Source: Ignavibacteria bacterium (GTDB lineage: Bacteria; Bacteroidota; Ignavibacteria; Tepidaquicellales; Tepidaquicellaceae). Taken from it: DNA of 64,000 bases. The position numbers and the translations under genes were made by a program. The DNA is taken from positions 186,001 to 250,000 of the forward strand of contig JADJAH010000011.1 of the NCBI GenBank assembly GCA_016704345.1, given 5' to 3'. The notes under the pieces are model-generated. The model was not told where the DNA came from, did not search any database, and saw nothing but the letters and a program-made list of their open reading frames with translations. Of this stretch, positions 18,311 through 26,131 are shown one piece after another; position 1 is the stretch's first letter; each line of letters opens with the position of its first letter.

Positions 18311-20659
18311 TCAATTTCCAGTCAGGGGAAAAACCCACTCTATGGCTGATTCAGCAGACTTGTCACCCGGCATAATGTTTCCTGATGTCTCGATATCTTT
18401 CCAATGAAGTTGGCCGTTGACTCCATATGGAATAAATCGGATTACTCCTTTTGAATGTTCGACTTTCACTTCAAAGAAACTCTGAAAAAATGGTGAAGTA
18501 TTGTAATCAAATGCCGCCGAGAGAAACTCTGCAGTAAATGGCCAGCCGTTGAGTTTCTTTGTCCAGTACCAGGCGGGAGCTTTTAAGATGCTGTTGTTGT
18601 CTTCGATCTTTTTGATCAGAGGTTCTGTTGCAGGATAGTGTGCCCATTCTTTCTCAGGCATCTCATCTCTTGGTTTCATCGCTGCCCCAATGCTTAAGTA
18701 TGCTCCACCGCCGCCGTTAACAAAATGATGCATCACGGAACCCGGATCGTTTCCAAAACCGCGCTCAACATAGTATTCAAGATCATGTGTGTCGCCGCCC
18801 ATAACCAGATTGACTTTGTAATCCCGAAGGAGTTGATGAATAGCCTGAAAATCTTTGTTGAGACTTCCCTGATATTCACCGATCGCATAGAAGGGATGAC
18901 CAACAACAACCATTACATACTTGCCTTTCGCCGCTTCCAGCGCCTGCTTCAGCCAAGCCAACTGATCATCGTCTATCCTTCTTGTTACTCCGGTTTCAAC
19001 GGTAATTAATGCAAACTTGTCCGTTTGAATCTGAAAGTAAGGTGACTTTTGAAAACCTGTCGGCACTCCGTAATTCGTTCTCAGTCTTTGAGCTTCTTTG
19101 ATTAGCTCCTTTATGTGGTTCTCTGTTGTAGATGTAAATTTCAGATCTTTATTAATTCTTGCAAGTATCGCATCGTGAGCAGCCTTGGGTTCAAAAAAAG
19201 TTGCCGTAAATCCGTTGAGCGCATCATACCAGTCATGGTTTCCGGGGATTGCATATACAGGTTTGTAAACTCCTTTCATGGGCAGCCAGAATTTGGTCTC
19301 ATAATCCTTCATTTCTCCTGAAGGATAAACTATGTCTGATGAAATGAGGATGAATCTTACATCAGGTTTCTCTGAAACAATTTGTATCTGATCTTTGAGA
19401 CAAAGCTGAGATGCATCACCTTCGCCCGGATCACCGATAATTATGAAAGAAAAGTCTGATGTGTTATTAACACTGTCCGGAATTATTCTGAACGCGTTCG
19501 GCCCGGGCGTTTCTCCTGTTGATCTTGTAATTGCCATTCTCCATTCATCAGTTCTTGATGCTGCCCAGTTGTCCCAGATACCTGCCGCCCAGTTCTCTGT
19601 ATCGAAGTACCAGCTCATTCCAAAGACGGGAATGATCGCAGCCAGCATTGCGGCATAAGGCAGACCGGTCTGCATTCCGGTCATGAATGCCGATCTGAAA
19701 GAATAGCCGGCATTGCGCAGTCTTATAGAAGTACGAAGTCGACGTTCGAGATAACTATTTACGATTCTCCTGAGTCCAAACTTTTTCCTCTGCTCTTCAG
19801 GAACCTTGTCCACCCATATCCACAACCTTCTTATTACAGGACTTGTGATCTTCTTAAAGACAGCACGTAACGGACTAATGATGCCAAATGTTATTATTAA
19901 TGCTACAACAACATCGCCAAACAATGCAACACCAGGGGATAGAATACCAAGTGCTGTCTTGTCGAGCCCCATTCTCCCGAGATGTATGATGAAGAGAAGA
20001 ACAAGAAACACAATGATCCATGTCTTGTCAATAGGATATCTTACTCTTTCTTCCTCCTGAATTTTCTTAACGGAAGAATTCACTGATGGAATATCAGGAA
20101 GTTCGAGACTTTCGACAACGTCTATTCCGCTTGTTTCACTTCTTCCTTCTTTTGCATGAAAAATGCTGATTGCCGTTCCAATGATTCTCCATGCACCGGT
20201 AAGAGCTATGGTCCAGTCAAATCCGAAATCCTTTGTTAGCAAAATTATTGCAACAACAGAAAGATTGCCGATCATCGCCAGTATTTCAAAAGTGGCGTTT
20301 GCTCCTCTTCTGTAATTCTTCACGGCTTCAATGCCATATCGGATTCCGTCAATCAGGAATGAAAGTGCAATGAGAATTATCAAAGCAGTTCCGACAAAGT
20401 TCGTTGCATTGATTAGCAAAACAGCAAAGATCAAAGTTATTGCTGCACCAAACCAAGCTGACTTTCTTTCTTCGTCTGATGAACGCCTGAAGCTGTGAAG
20501 CAGCTCTAATATTCCTGCAATGACAAGTAACCCGCCAACTCTTGGTGCAACTTCACCCGCCGGCCAAATTGGTGCTATCGCAGAGAGTATTCCCAGAACG
20601 ACAGCAATACCCGAGAAAACATATTTTTGTTTAGAATCTGATGGTATGGAATTCTTCAA
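18311..20659 (-). CDS. Membrane-anchored metallophosphoesterase with HdeD-like N-terminus
   Basis: A 782-residue protein. About six hydrophobic segments in the first 180 residues resemble HdeD/DUF308 helices, and further segments follow around residues 210-260 and 330-350. The C-terminal half is a calcineurin-like phosphoesterase: FIIIGDPGEGD, GNHDWYD, VVVGHPFY and MGGDTHDLEY supply metal ligands. The usual GDNxY motif is changed to SSDIVYPSG. Upstream the frame has no ATG before a stop, so the start is TTG 20659. It resembles membrane phosphoesterases that act on phosphorylated substrates outside or at the membrane; the substrate is unknown. Confidence 0.82.
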   Translation of the reverse strand: MKNSIPSDSKQKYVFSGIAVVLGILSAIAPIWPAGEVAPRVGGLLVIAGILELLHSFRRSSDEERKSAWFGAAITLIFAVLLINATNFVGTALIILIALSFLIDGIRYGIEAVKNYRRGANATFEILAMIGNLSVVAIILLTKDFGFDWTIALTGAWRIIGTAISIFHAKEGRSETSGIDVVESLELPDIPSVNSSVKKIQEEERVRYPIDKTWIIVFLVLLFIIHLGRMGLDKTALGILSPGVALFGDVVVALIITFGIISPLRAVFKKITSPVIRRLWIWVDKVPEEQRKKFGLRRIVNSYLERRLRTSIRLRNAGYSFRSAFMTGMQTGLPYAAMLAAIIPVFGMSWYFDTENWAAGIWDNWAASRTDEWRMAITRSTGETPGPNAFRIIPDSVNNTSDFSFIIIGDPGEGDASQLCLKDQIQIVSEKPDVRFILISSDIVYPSGEMKDYETKFWLPMKGVYKPVYAIPGNHDWYDALNGFTATFFEPKAAHDAILARINKDLKFTSTTENHIKELIKEAQRLRTNYGVPTGFQKSPYFQIQTDKFALITVETGVTRRIDDDQLAWLKQALEAAKGKYVMVVVGHPFYAIGEYQGSLNKDFQAIHQLLRDYKVNLVMGGDTHDLEYYVERGFGNDPGSVMHHFVNGGGGAYLSIGAAMKPRDEMPEKEWAHYPATEPLIKKIEDNNSILKAPAWYWTKKLNGWPFTAEFLSAAFDYNTSPFFQSFFEVKVEHSKGVIRFIPYGVNGQLHWKDIETSGNIMPGDKSAESAIEWVFPLTGN

Positions 20660-20961
20660 TTGTAAATAGATGACATTTATATTAATGAAAAGGCAGATCT
20701 CATATTAATAGGGCAAAACTTTTTTCGGGTGGTGCGGCAACTTAAGGAAAATCGAATTGAAAATAATTATCAAAATTTTACTTGCAATCACATTTGAAAC
20801 GGGGACTTAATATAATATGGCAGCTGATAATCTGAGAAACTCATCAATAACTGCAAACATAAAACTTCTGATACTTCCAATTAGTTGATTGACATTAAAA
20901 TCGGATTCTCATATAATGCGCAATTACAAAATTAAAAATCTCATTTGAGAGGAGAACAAAA
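20660..20961. other. Divergent intergenic region, 302 nt
   Basis: AT-rich spacer between the divergent phosphoesterase gene and the small exported protein gene. A good ribosome-binding site (GAGAGGAGAAC) precedes ATG 20962. No ORF or clear operator was seen. Confidence 0.5.
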
Positions 20962-21330
20962 ATGAAAAAAGCATTTTATCTCGCAGTATTCGCAGTTCTG
21001 TTTTTTGCAGCAAGTCAGGAAGTATCCGCACAAGCAGCTCAGGATTTCACACTCGTAAATCAAACCGGTGTCAGCATTTATCAGCTTCATGTATCACCTT
21101 CAGATACCAAAATGTGGGGAGATGATGTTCTCGCATCAGGCGTACTCAACAGCGGTACTCAAACCGGTATAGTATTCAGCCCTGCAAATGAAGTCTGCCT
21201 TTACGATATAAAGGTCACCGATAAGGACGGATCATCACTCTACTGGACAGGCGTTGATCTTTGCAAATATGCTGAGATCACATTGTACTACGATTTCGAC
21301 AAGGCCGAAGGTACAGCAACATTTAAATAA
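20962..21330 (+). CDS. Small exported protein of unknown function
   Basis: A 122-residue protein with a clear signal peptide (MKKAFYLAVFAVLFFAAS, cleavage near VSAQA). The mature part of about 100 residues is beta-rich: FTLVNQTGVSIYQLHVSPSD, WGDDVL, then CLYDIKVTDKDGS and VDLCKYAEITLYYD. Two cysteines (CLYDI and DLCKY) may form a disulfide in the periplasm. Similar small proteins are scattered in Gram-negative bacteria without a known role. A strong Shine-Dalgarno sequence precedes the start. Confidence 0.8.
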   Translation: MKKAFYLAVFAVLFFAASQEVSAQAAQDFTLVNQTGVSIYQLHVSPSDTKMWGDDVLASGVLNSGTQTGIVFSPANEVCLYDIKVTDKDGSSLYWTGVDLCKYAEITLYYDFDKAEGTATFK

Positions 21331-21431
21331 TTATTGATAAGCTGTTATCGAGTTCTGAATCTTTCACCAATTCTCCTTCAGATCGGTTGATTTCAGAAAT
21401 TTTCAACGTGCTTCATTAAACTTGCAAACAC

Positions 21432-21881
21432 ATGAGATCAGGTTTGACAAAACTGATTCGAATGCTATTGCTCTCTTTAACTTTGTTGCTCAGTTCATGC
21501 TCAGGGCAAAAAGTTGAAAAGAACACACCTGTTATCTCTAAGGGAGATTACAACTTCACTATGTATGACTCGAATAATGTTAAAATTGCCGAAGGTGTTT
21601 TTGACATAGAGAAGTACGAGGGAGAAGTAATCTCTGGCAAGTACAATTTCACAAAAGTCATTTCAGAGTTCGAAGGATACGGGAACATGAGAGGCGGCAA
21701 TTTTACCGGCAGCATAAATGAAAAGGAAAAAATGTTGTTGGTAGATACAAATCCCGGACAAGCCGACAGAAATGTATTTTTCAATCTGAACATTCGAAAG
21801 AGTCCTATTGAAGGCACTTGGTATTACACCGCTTTTAGGAAAGCTGCCAAATACTCCAGGATCAAATTAACTAAGAAGTAA
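21432..21881 (+). CDS. Predicted lipoprotein, unknown function
   Basis: A 149-residue protein with a type II signal peptide. A hydrophobic stretch ends in LLLSSC, placing the lipidated cysteine at about residue 23. The mature part is predicted beta-rich (YNFTMYDSNNVKIAEGVFDIE, cited by core NFTMYDSNNVKIAEG), suggestive of a small barrel or lipocalin-like fold. It lies 25 nt before the metalloprotease gene and may be co-transcribed with it. No function can be assigned. Confidence 0.75.
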   Translation: MRSGLTKLIRMLLLSLTLLLSSCSGQKVEKNTPVISKGDYNFTMYDSNNVKIAEGVFDIEKYEGEVISGKYNFTKVISEFEGYGNMRGGNFTGSINEKEKMLLVDTNPGQADRNVFFNLNIRKSPIEGTWYYTAFRKAAKYSRIKLTKK

Positions 21882-21906
21882 ATTCAAAATTCAATAATAC
21901 AAAACT

Positions 21907-23208
21907 ATGAAATGTATTGTACATTTTTGTTTAACACTGACTATAGTTGCATCATTGTCAGCGGCAACAATGGCAAACAGTAATGACGAACCCGGATCAC
22001 GCAACAATTATATCTCTAACGAAAGATGTGCTACAGTAGAGTATAATCGAAGGCAAATGGAAAGATATCCGGAATTCAAAACCAAGAGAGAAGCTATTGA
22101 AAGATTTACGAGAGGTTATGAGACAACGGATAATTTGCTAATCACGATTCCCGTGGTATTTCATATTATCTGGAACCAACCTGATCAAAACATCAGCGAA
22201 GCACAGATACAATCTCAGCTTGATGTAATGAATAAAGATTTTGCAAGGCTGAATGCCGATACTGTCAACACCCCTGCTCCGTTCAAGCCTCTTGGCGCAA
22301 ACACGCAGATTCAGTTCTGTCTCGCGCAGCGTACTCCGGATAATCAACCGACAAACGGTGTAACAAGGACACAGACAAATGTTGTGTCGTACGCCCGTAC
22401 TGATACCAATATGTATTATACTTCTCTTGGCGGAATTGATATATGGGACAGAGACAGATACATGAACTGTTACGTTGTAAATTTCACTGGTGATATTCTC
22501 GGGTTTGCACAACAACCCGGCGGTCCTCCTCAGCAAGACGGAATGGTGATCGGCTATAAATATTTCGGTACAATCGGAACTGCAACTCCCCCGCAGGACA
22601 AAGGCAGAACTGTAACACACGAAGCAGGTCATTGGTTAAATCTTGATCATATCTGGGGAGATGAACCGGCATGTGCACAGGATGATAATGTAGGTGATAC
22701 ACCTCTTCAGGCCGGTGAGAACGGTGGATGTCCAAACTTTCCATTGACAGATGCCTGCTCACCAAATGCTCCCGGAGTAATGTTCAGCAATTACATGGAT
22801 TATGTTGATGATGCATGCATGAACATTTTCACCCTGGGACAGTCAACAAGAATGAACGCGGCAGTTGCAGGACCCAGAGCAAGCATTTTGACATCCAATG
22901 CCTGCCAGCCTGTAGGAATTACTCCAATTAGCAGCGAAGTTCCAGACAATTTTGTTCTCAACCAGAATTATCCGAATCCTTTTAACCCAAGCACAAACAT
23001 AACTTTCAGCATACCAAAGTCATCTTTCGTAACGCTCAAAGTGTATGATATTTCGGGCAAAGAAGTTTCGGTGCTTGTTAATGAAAATTTGCAATCGGGT
23101 ACTTATAATGCCGACTGGAATGCATCCGGCTTTGCAACAGGATTATACTTCTATACCATTGAAGCAGATGGCTTCAGACAGACGAGAAAGATGATCCTTA
23201 CAAAGTAA
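21907..23208 (+). CDS. M43-family (cytophagalysin/pappalysin) metalloprotease with T9SS sorting domain
   Basis: A 433-residue secreted zinc protease. After the signal peptide come a propeptide-like stretch and the catalytic domain. The extended zinc motif HEAGHWLNLDH is at about residues 238-248, with the catalytic Glu in second place. The Met-turn region is NYMDYVDDACMN. Cysteines in PACAQDD, GGCPN and DACSP suit an extracellular fold. C-terminal T9SS domain: NQNYPNPFNPSTNITFSI to MILTK. M43 proteases degrade extracellular proteins. A terminator follows about 45 nt after the stop. Confidence 0.93.
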   Translation: MKCIVHFCLTLTIVASLSAATMANSNDEPGSRNNYISNERCATVEYNRRQMERYPEFKTKREAIERFTRGYETTDNLLITIPVVFHIIWNQPDQNISEAQIQSQLDVMNKDFARLNADTVNTPAPFKPLGANTQIQFCLAQRTPDNQPTNGVTRTQTNVVSYARTDTNMYYTSLGGIDIWDRDRYMNCYVVNFTGDILGFAQQPGGPPQQDGMVIGYKYFGTIGTATPPQDKGRTVTHEAGHWLNLDHIWGDEPACAQDDNVGDTPLQAGENGGCPNFPLTDACSPNAPGVMFSNYMDYVDDACMNIFTLGQSTRMNAAVAGPRASILTSNACQPVGITPISSEVPDNFVLNQNYPNPFNPSTNITFSIPKSSFVTLKVYDISGKEVSVLVNENLQSGTYNADWNASGFATGLYFYTIEADGFRQTRKMILTK

Positions 23209-23252
23209 ATTCTTTCGGCTGTCGTTCTAAGAAATTTTGTATTTCTAAAATG

Positions 23253-23281
23253 ATGCGCATCTTTACGGTGCGCATTTTTTT
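23253..23281 (+). terminator. Intrinsic terminator after the M43 protease gene
   Basis: ATGCGCA (23253-23259) pairs with TGCGCAT (23269-23275) over a 9-nt loop and is followed by a run of T residues. Confidence 0.8.
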
Positions 23282-23379
23282 TGTCCGTAGATGAGTATTC
23301 CTGGTAGCGTTTCGAAAAGTGTGTAAAATTTAGTATTAAAAAAGATCTGCAAACTTGCCTGGTTATGGTTGCTTTTTTG

Positions 23380-23573
23380 CACGGAGATACACAGAGGAGT
23401 CACGGAGTTCCACTGAGGTTAATATATGAATGTCTTATTTATTTTAGATACAGGCATATTGATTTCCAGGTACTTCCGAAATGAAGGATCTTTCTTAATG
23501 TGAATAGTCAAACAGTTTGTTGCCTACTTTTTTTTCTCTGTGTACCTCCGTGTTTCTCTGTGGAGCTCCGTGT
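23380..23573. repeat. Long-spaced imperfect inverted repeat in a 544-nt intergenic region
   Basis: CACGGAGATACACAGAGG and its continuation (23380-23407) is mirrored by CTCTGTGTACCTCCGTG and a second related copy (23537-23573). Together they could form a large stem around about 130 nt. The type is a common dispersed intergenic filler in bacterial genomes. A weak echo (CTCCGTGATTCCTCAGTGGA) occurs at 43727-43746. The rest of 23209-23752 shows only the terminator at 23253 and a ribosome-binding site before haaO. Confidence 0.6.
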
Positions 23574-23752
23574 AAGAGAAAGATACACAATTTGTTAAAT
23601 CTTCATTGGGACCGGACAATTCGGACACGCCGATTCCGAGAATTAAACACTAAAGGAATCGCTATCGTATCCCCCTCTCCCGTATTTAGTCAATAGAAAT
23701 TCTCTCCTCTGCATGTTAAGTTAACCGAAAATCAAAACAGGAGAAAAAAATT

Positions 23753-24268
23753 ATGCTTCCTCCAATTAATTTCAAAAAATGGATCGAAGAGAACCGTCAT
23801 CTCATGAAACCTCCGGTAGGTAACAAGTGTGTATATGACGGAGACTTCATCGTAATGGTTGTCGGCGGTCCGAACTCCAGAAAAGATTATCATTTTCAGG
23901 ACGGTCCGGAATTCTTTTATCAGGTAGAAGGCGACATACAGGTGGGAATCGTCGAAGACGGTGAGCAAAAAGTTTACGATATCAAAGAAGGCGAGATCTT
24001 CTACGTTCCGCCAAAGACTCCGCATTCTCCAAGAAGACCTGCGAATACTATCGGATTAGTCATCGAGAGAAAGCGCAATGATAACGAACTAGACGGCTTT
24101 CAATGGTATTGCGAAAATTGCGGAACCAAGTTGCACGAAAAATTCTTCACGCTCACAAACATCGTCACTCAGCTTCCGCCTTTGCTTGAAGAGTATTACA
24201 ATTCCACCGATCTCAGGACATGCAAGAGTTGTGGACATGTTATGACACCGCCAGTTAAGATCAATTAG
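23753..24268 (+). CDS. haaO: 3-hydroxyanthranilate 3,4-dioxygenase
   Basis: A 171-residue cupin dioxygenase that opens the ring of 3-hydroxyanthranilate with O2 to give 2-amino-3-carboxymuconate semialdehyde in the kynurenine pathway. The iron ligands and key Arg align by eye with the bacterial enzyme: Arg43, His47 and Glu53 in NSRKDYHFQDGPEF, and His91 in PPKTPHSPRR. The C-terminal rubredoxin-like metal site is present (Cys120 and Cys123 in YCENCG, Cys157 and Cys160 in CKSCGH). Length is normal. AGGAG precedes ATG 23753. Its TAG stop lies inside a dispersed AT-rich repeat. The next pathway gene is at 25033, beyond an inserted four-helix-bundle gene. Confidence 0.95.
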   Translation: MLPPINFKKWIEENRHLMKPPVGNKCVYDGDFIVMVVGGPNSRKDYHFQDGPEFFYQVEGDIQVGIVEDGEQKVYDIKEGEIFYVPPKTPHSPRRPANTIGLVIERKRNDNELDGFQWYCENCGTKLHEKFFTLTNIVTQLPPLLEEYYNSTDLRTCKSCGHVMTPPVKIN

Positions 24269-24287
24269 GAATTAAGAATTAGGAATT
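24263..24287 (+). repeat. 25-bp repeat, left arm of an inverted pair around the four-helix-bundle gene
   Basis: This 25-bp AT-rich sequence starts AATTAGGAATTAAGAATT and ends AGGAATT. Its exact reverse complement lies at 25003-25027, and a further exact direct copy at 26017-26041. It supplies the TAG stop of haaO. Partial relatives occur at 24482, 58508-58530, 58789-58814 and 62083-62110. Confidence 0.85.
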
Positions 24288-24697
24288 AGGAATTCCTTCT
24301 TCGACAAGAGTATTGAGTTGAAGATTTTCAGGCAAATTGTGATTTTGTAATGTGGGTTGTAAAATTGTTATTATGAATATCTCGAAAGGAATGAATTATG
24401 AAGGACAATGTGATTATGGACAAATCTTATGACTTCGCTTTACGAACAGCAAAGTTGTATCCCTTCTTAAGGGAAGAAAAGTAGGAATTAAGAATTAGGA
24501 ATTAGGAATTCCTTCTTCGACAAGAGTATTGAGTTGAAGATTTTCAGGCAAATTGTGATTTTGTAATGTGGGTTGTAAAATTGTTATTATGAATATCTCG
24601 AAAGGAATGAATTATGAAGGACAATGTGATTATGGACAAATCTTATGACTTCGCTTTACGAACAGCAAAGTTGTATCTTTTCTTAAGGGAAGAAAAG
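24266..24697 (+). repeat. 216-bp tandem duplication
   Basis: Bases 24266-24481 and 24482-24697 are two head-to-tail copies of a 216-bp unit. They appear identical except for CCC versus TTT about 30 nt before the ends (GTATCCCTTC versus GTATCTTTTC). The unit contains the AT-rich repeat, an upstream region and the first 28 codons of the four-helix-bundle gene. Confidence 0.92.
24398..24484 (+). pseudogene. Truncated 5' copy of the four-helix-bundle gene
   Basis: The first 28 codons of the gene at 24614 are repeated here through the 216-bp duplication, starting MKDNVIMDKSYDF. The reading frame runs into TAG at 24482-24484, created exactly at the duplication junction. One residue differs (Pro for Leu in LYPFLREEK). 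It could make a 28-residue peptide but is most simply a duplication by-product. Confidence 0.85.
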
Positions 24698-25018
24698 AAG
24701 GAATTTGAGATGTCTAAGCAGATCCTGAGAAGCGGAACATCTATTGGCGCAAATGTTGAAGAAGCAATTGGTGGACAATCAAGAAAAGACTTTGCATCTA
24801 AACTTGGTATAGCTTACAAAGAAGCAAGAGAAACAAAATTTTGGTTGAGATTATTGACAGATACTAAACTCATAACTCCTGCTGTATCTTCTTCAATGCT
24901 TAATGATTGCGAAGAATTGCTTAGAATACTTGGATCAATTCTCAAAACTATTAGAAGAGGAAGATCAGAGAATACCACAGAACAGAATCTTGAATTCACC
25001 TCAATTCCTAATTCTTAA
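24614..25018 (+). CDS. Four-helix-bundle protein of the 23S rRNA intervening-sequence (IVP/S23) family
   Basis: A 134-residue protein with the family pattern: SYDFALRTAKLYLFL near the N-terminus, ILRSGTSIGANVEEAIGGQS in the middle (core SGTSIGANVEEA) and KLGIAYKEARETKFWLRLL. These proteins form pentameric helical bundles. They were first found inside 23S rRNA intervening sequences, and relatives include the Avd accessory protein of diversity-generating retroelements. Function is unknown. Here the gene sits between two catabolic genes, inside a perfect 25-bp inverted repeat pair that also supplies its TAA stop. The C-terminus (from about residue 117) is low-confidence tail. Confidence 0.9.
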   Translation: MKDNVIMDKSYDFALRTAKLYLFLREEKKEFEMSKQILRSGTSIGANVEEAIGGQSRKDFASKLGIAYKEARETKFWLRLLTDTKLITPAVSSSMLNDCEELLRILGSILKTIRRGRSENTTEQNLEFTSIPNS

Positions 25019-25027
25019 TTCCTAATT
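25003..25027 (-). repeat. 25-bp repeat, right arm of the inverted pair
   Basis: Exact reverse complement of 24263-24287 (reads AATTCCTAATTCTTAATT then CCTAATT). It overlaps the stop codon of the four-helix-bundle gene and ends 5 nt before the TTG start of the next gene. Confidence 0.85.
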
Positions 25028-25032
25028 CTAAA

Positions 25033-26022
25033 TTGAAGATAGATCTCCACACTCACATCCTCCCTCAAGACTGGCCCGATCTGAAAGAGAAGTATGGCTA
25101 CGGAGGATTTGTACAACTTGATCATTACAAGCCATGCTGTGCAAAGATGATGATCGACGGCAAAGCATTTCGAGAGATCAAATCGAATTGCTGGGATACG
25201 TCGGAAAGGATAAAAGATTGCGATGTTGCAGGCGTTACAATGCAAGTGCTGTCTACTGTTCCCGTGATGTTCAGTTACTGGGCTAAACCGGATGACGCTC
25301 TCGACCTCAGCAGATTCTTAAATGATCACATTGCAGAAGCCGTTGCTAATTCGCCCGACAGGTTTGCGGGACTTGGAACTCTGCCAATGCAATCACCTGA
25401 TCTTTCAGTGAGAGAACTCGAAAGATGCATGAAAGATCTTGGTCTGCGCGGAGTAGAGATCGGCTCACACATCAATGACTGGAATCTCGACAATCAAAAT
25501 CTTTTTCCGTTCTATGAAGCGGCAGAGGAACTTGGCGCCGCTGTGTTCGTGCATCCATGGGACATGATGGCGAAAGATAAAATGCCGAAGTACTGGCTTC
25601 CCTGGCTTGTAGGAATGCCGGCCGAAACGACGCTTGCAATTTGTTCCATGATCTTCGGAGGAGTGCTCGAAAGATTTCCAAAGCTGAAAGTCTGCTTTGC
25701 GCATGGCGGCGGTTCTTTCCCGTTCACGATCGGAAGGATCGAGCACGGATTCAATGTTAGGCCGGACCTTGTAGCTGTTGACAACAAAGTAAATCCAAGA
25801 AATTATCTGGGCAAAGTCTGGTTCGATTCCTTAGTTCATGATCCGCATGCATTGCGATATCTTGTGGATCTTGCCGGAAGAGACAAAGTTGCACTTGGTT
25901 CCGATTATCCTTTCCCTCTCGGTGAACATCATCCTGGAAAGCTTATTGAGTCTGCGTATTCGGATGATGCGGAACTTGTAGAGAAATTGCTTTGGAAGAA
26001 TGCGGCAGATTTTCTGAATTAG
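25033..26022 (+). CDS. 2-amino-3-carboxymuconate-6-semialdehyde decarboxylase (ACMSD)
   Basis: A 329-residue amidohydrolase-superfamily decarboxylase. It converts the haaO product, 2-amino-3-carboxymuconate semialdehyde, to 2-aminomuconate semialdehyde, diverting it from quinolinate. Zinc ligands and catalytic residues are visible: His6 and His8 in DLHTH, His174 in FVHPWDMM, His224 in CFAHGGGSFPF and Asp291 in LGSDYPFP. The internal sequence GSHINDWNLDN is typical. No ATG exists upstream in frame, so the start is TTG 25033, giving an N-terminus that places the HxH correctly. The TAG stop is inside another repeat copy. Confidence 0.93.
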   Translation: MKIDLHTHILPQDWPDLKEKYGYGGFVQLDHYKPCCAKMMIDGKAFREIKSNCWDTSERIKDCDVAGVTMQVLSTVPVMFSYWAKPDDALDLSRFLNDHIAEAVANSPDRFAGLGTLPMQSPDLSVRELERCMKDLGLRGVEIGSHINDWNLDNQNLFPFYEAAEELGAAVFVHPWDMMAKDKMPKYWLPWLVGMPAETTLAICSMIFGGVLERFPKLKVCFAHGGGSFPFTIGRIEHGFNVRPDLVAVDNKVNPRNYLGKVWFDSLVHDPHALRYLVDLAGRDKVALGSDYPFPLGEHHPGKLIESAYSDDAELVEKLLWKNAADFLN

Positions 26023-26041
26023 GAATTAAGAATTAGGAATT
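26017..26041 (+). repeat. Third copy of the 25-bp AT-rich repeat
   Basis: Same sequence and orientation as 24263-24287. It provides the TAG stop of the ACMSD gene at 26020-26022 and is followed by a degenerate extension (AGGAAAT). Confidence 0.85.
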
Positions 26042-26131
26042 AGGAAATACAAATGAAGAGAAATGATTTGTTGATTTCTTGATGTAGTTGCAATTTGAAA
26101 TAAATTTTGCAAACGAATTAATTCTGATGTT

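Noticed and set aside
24614..25018. Avd protein of a diversity-generating retroelement
   Set aside because: The fold family is related, but there is no reverse transcriptase, no template repeat and no variable-repeat target gene nearby.
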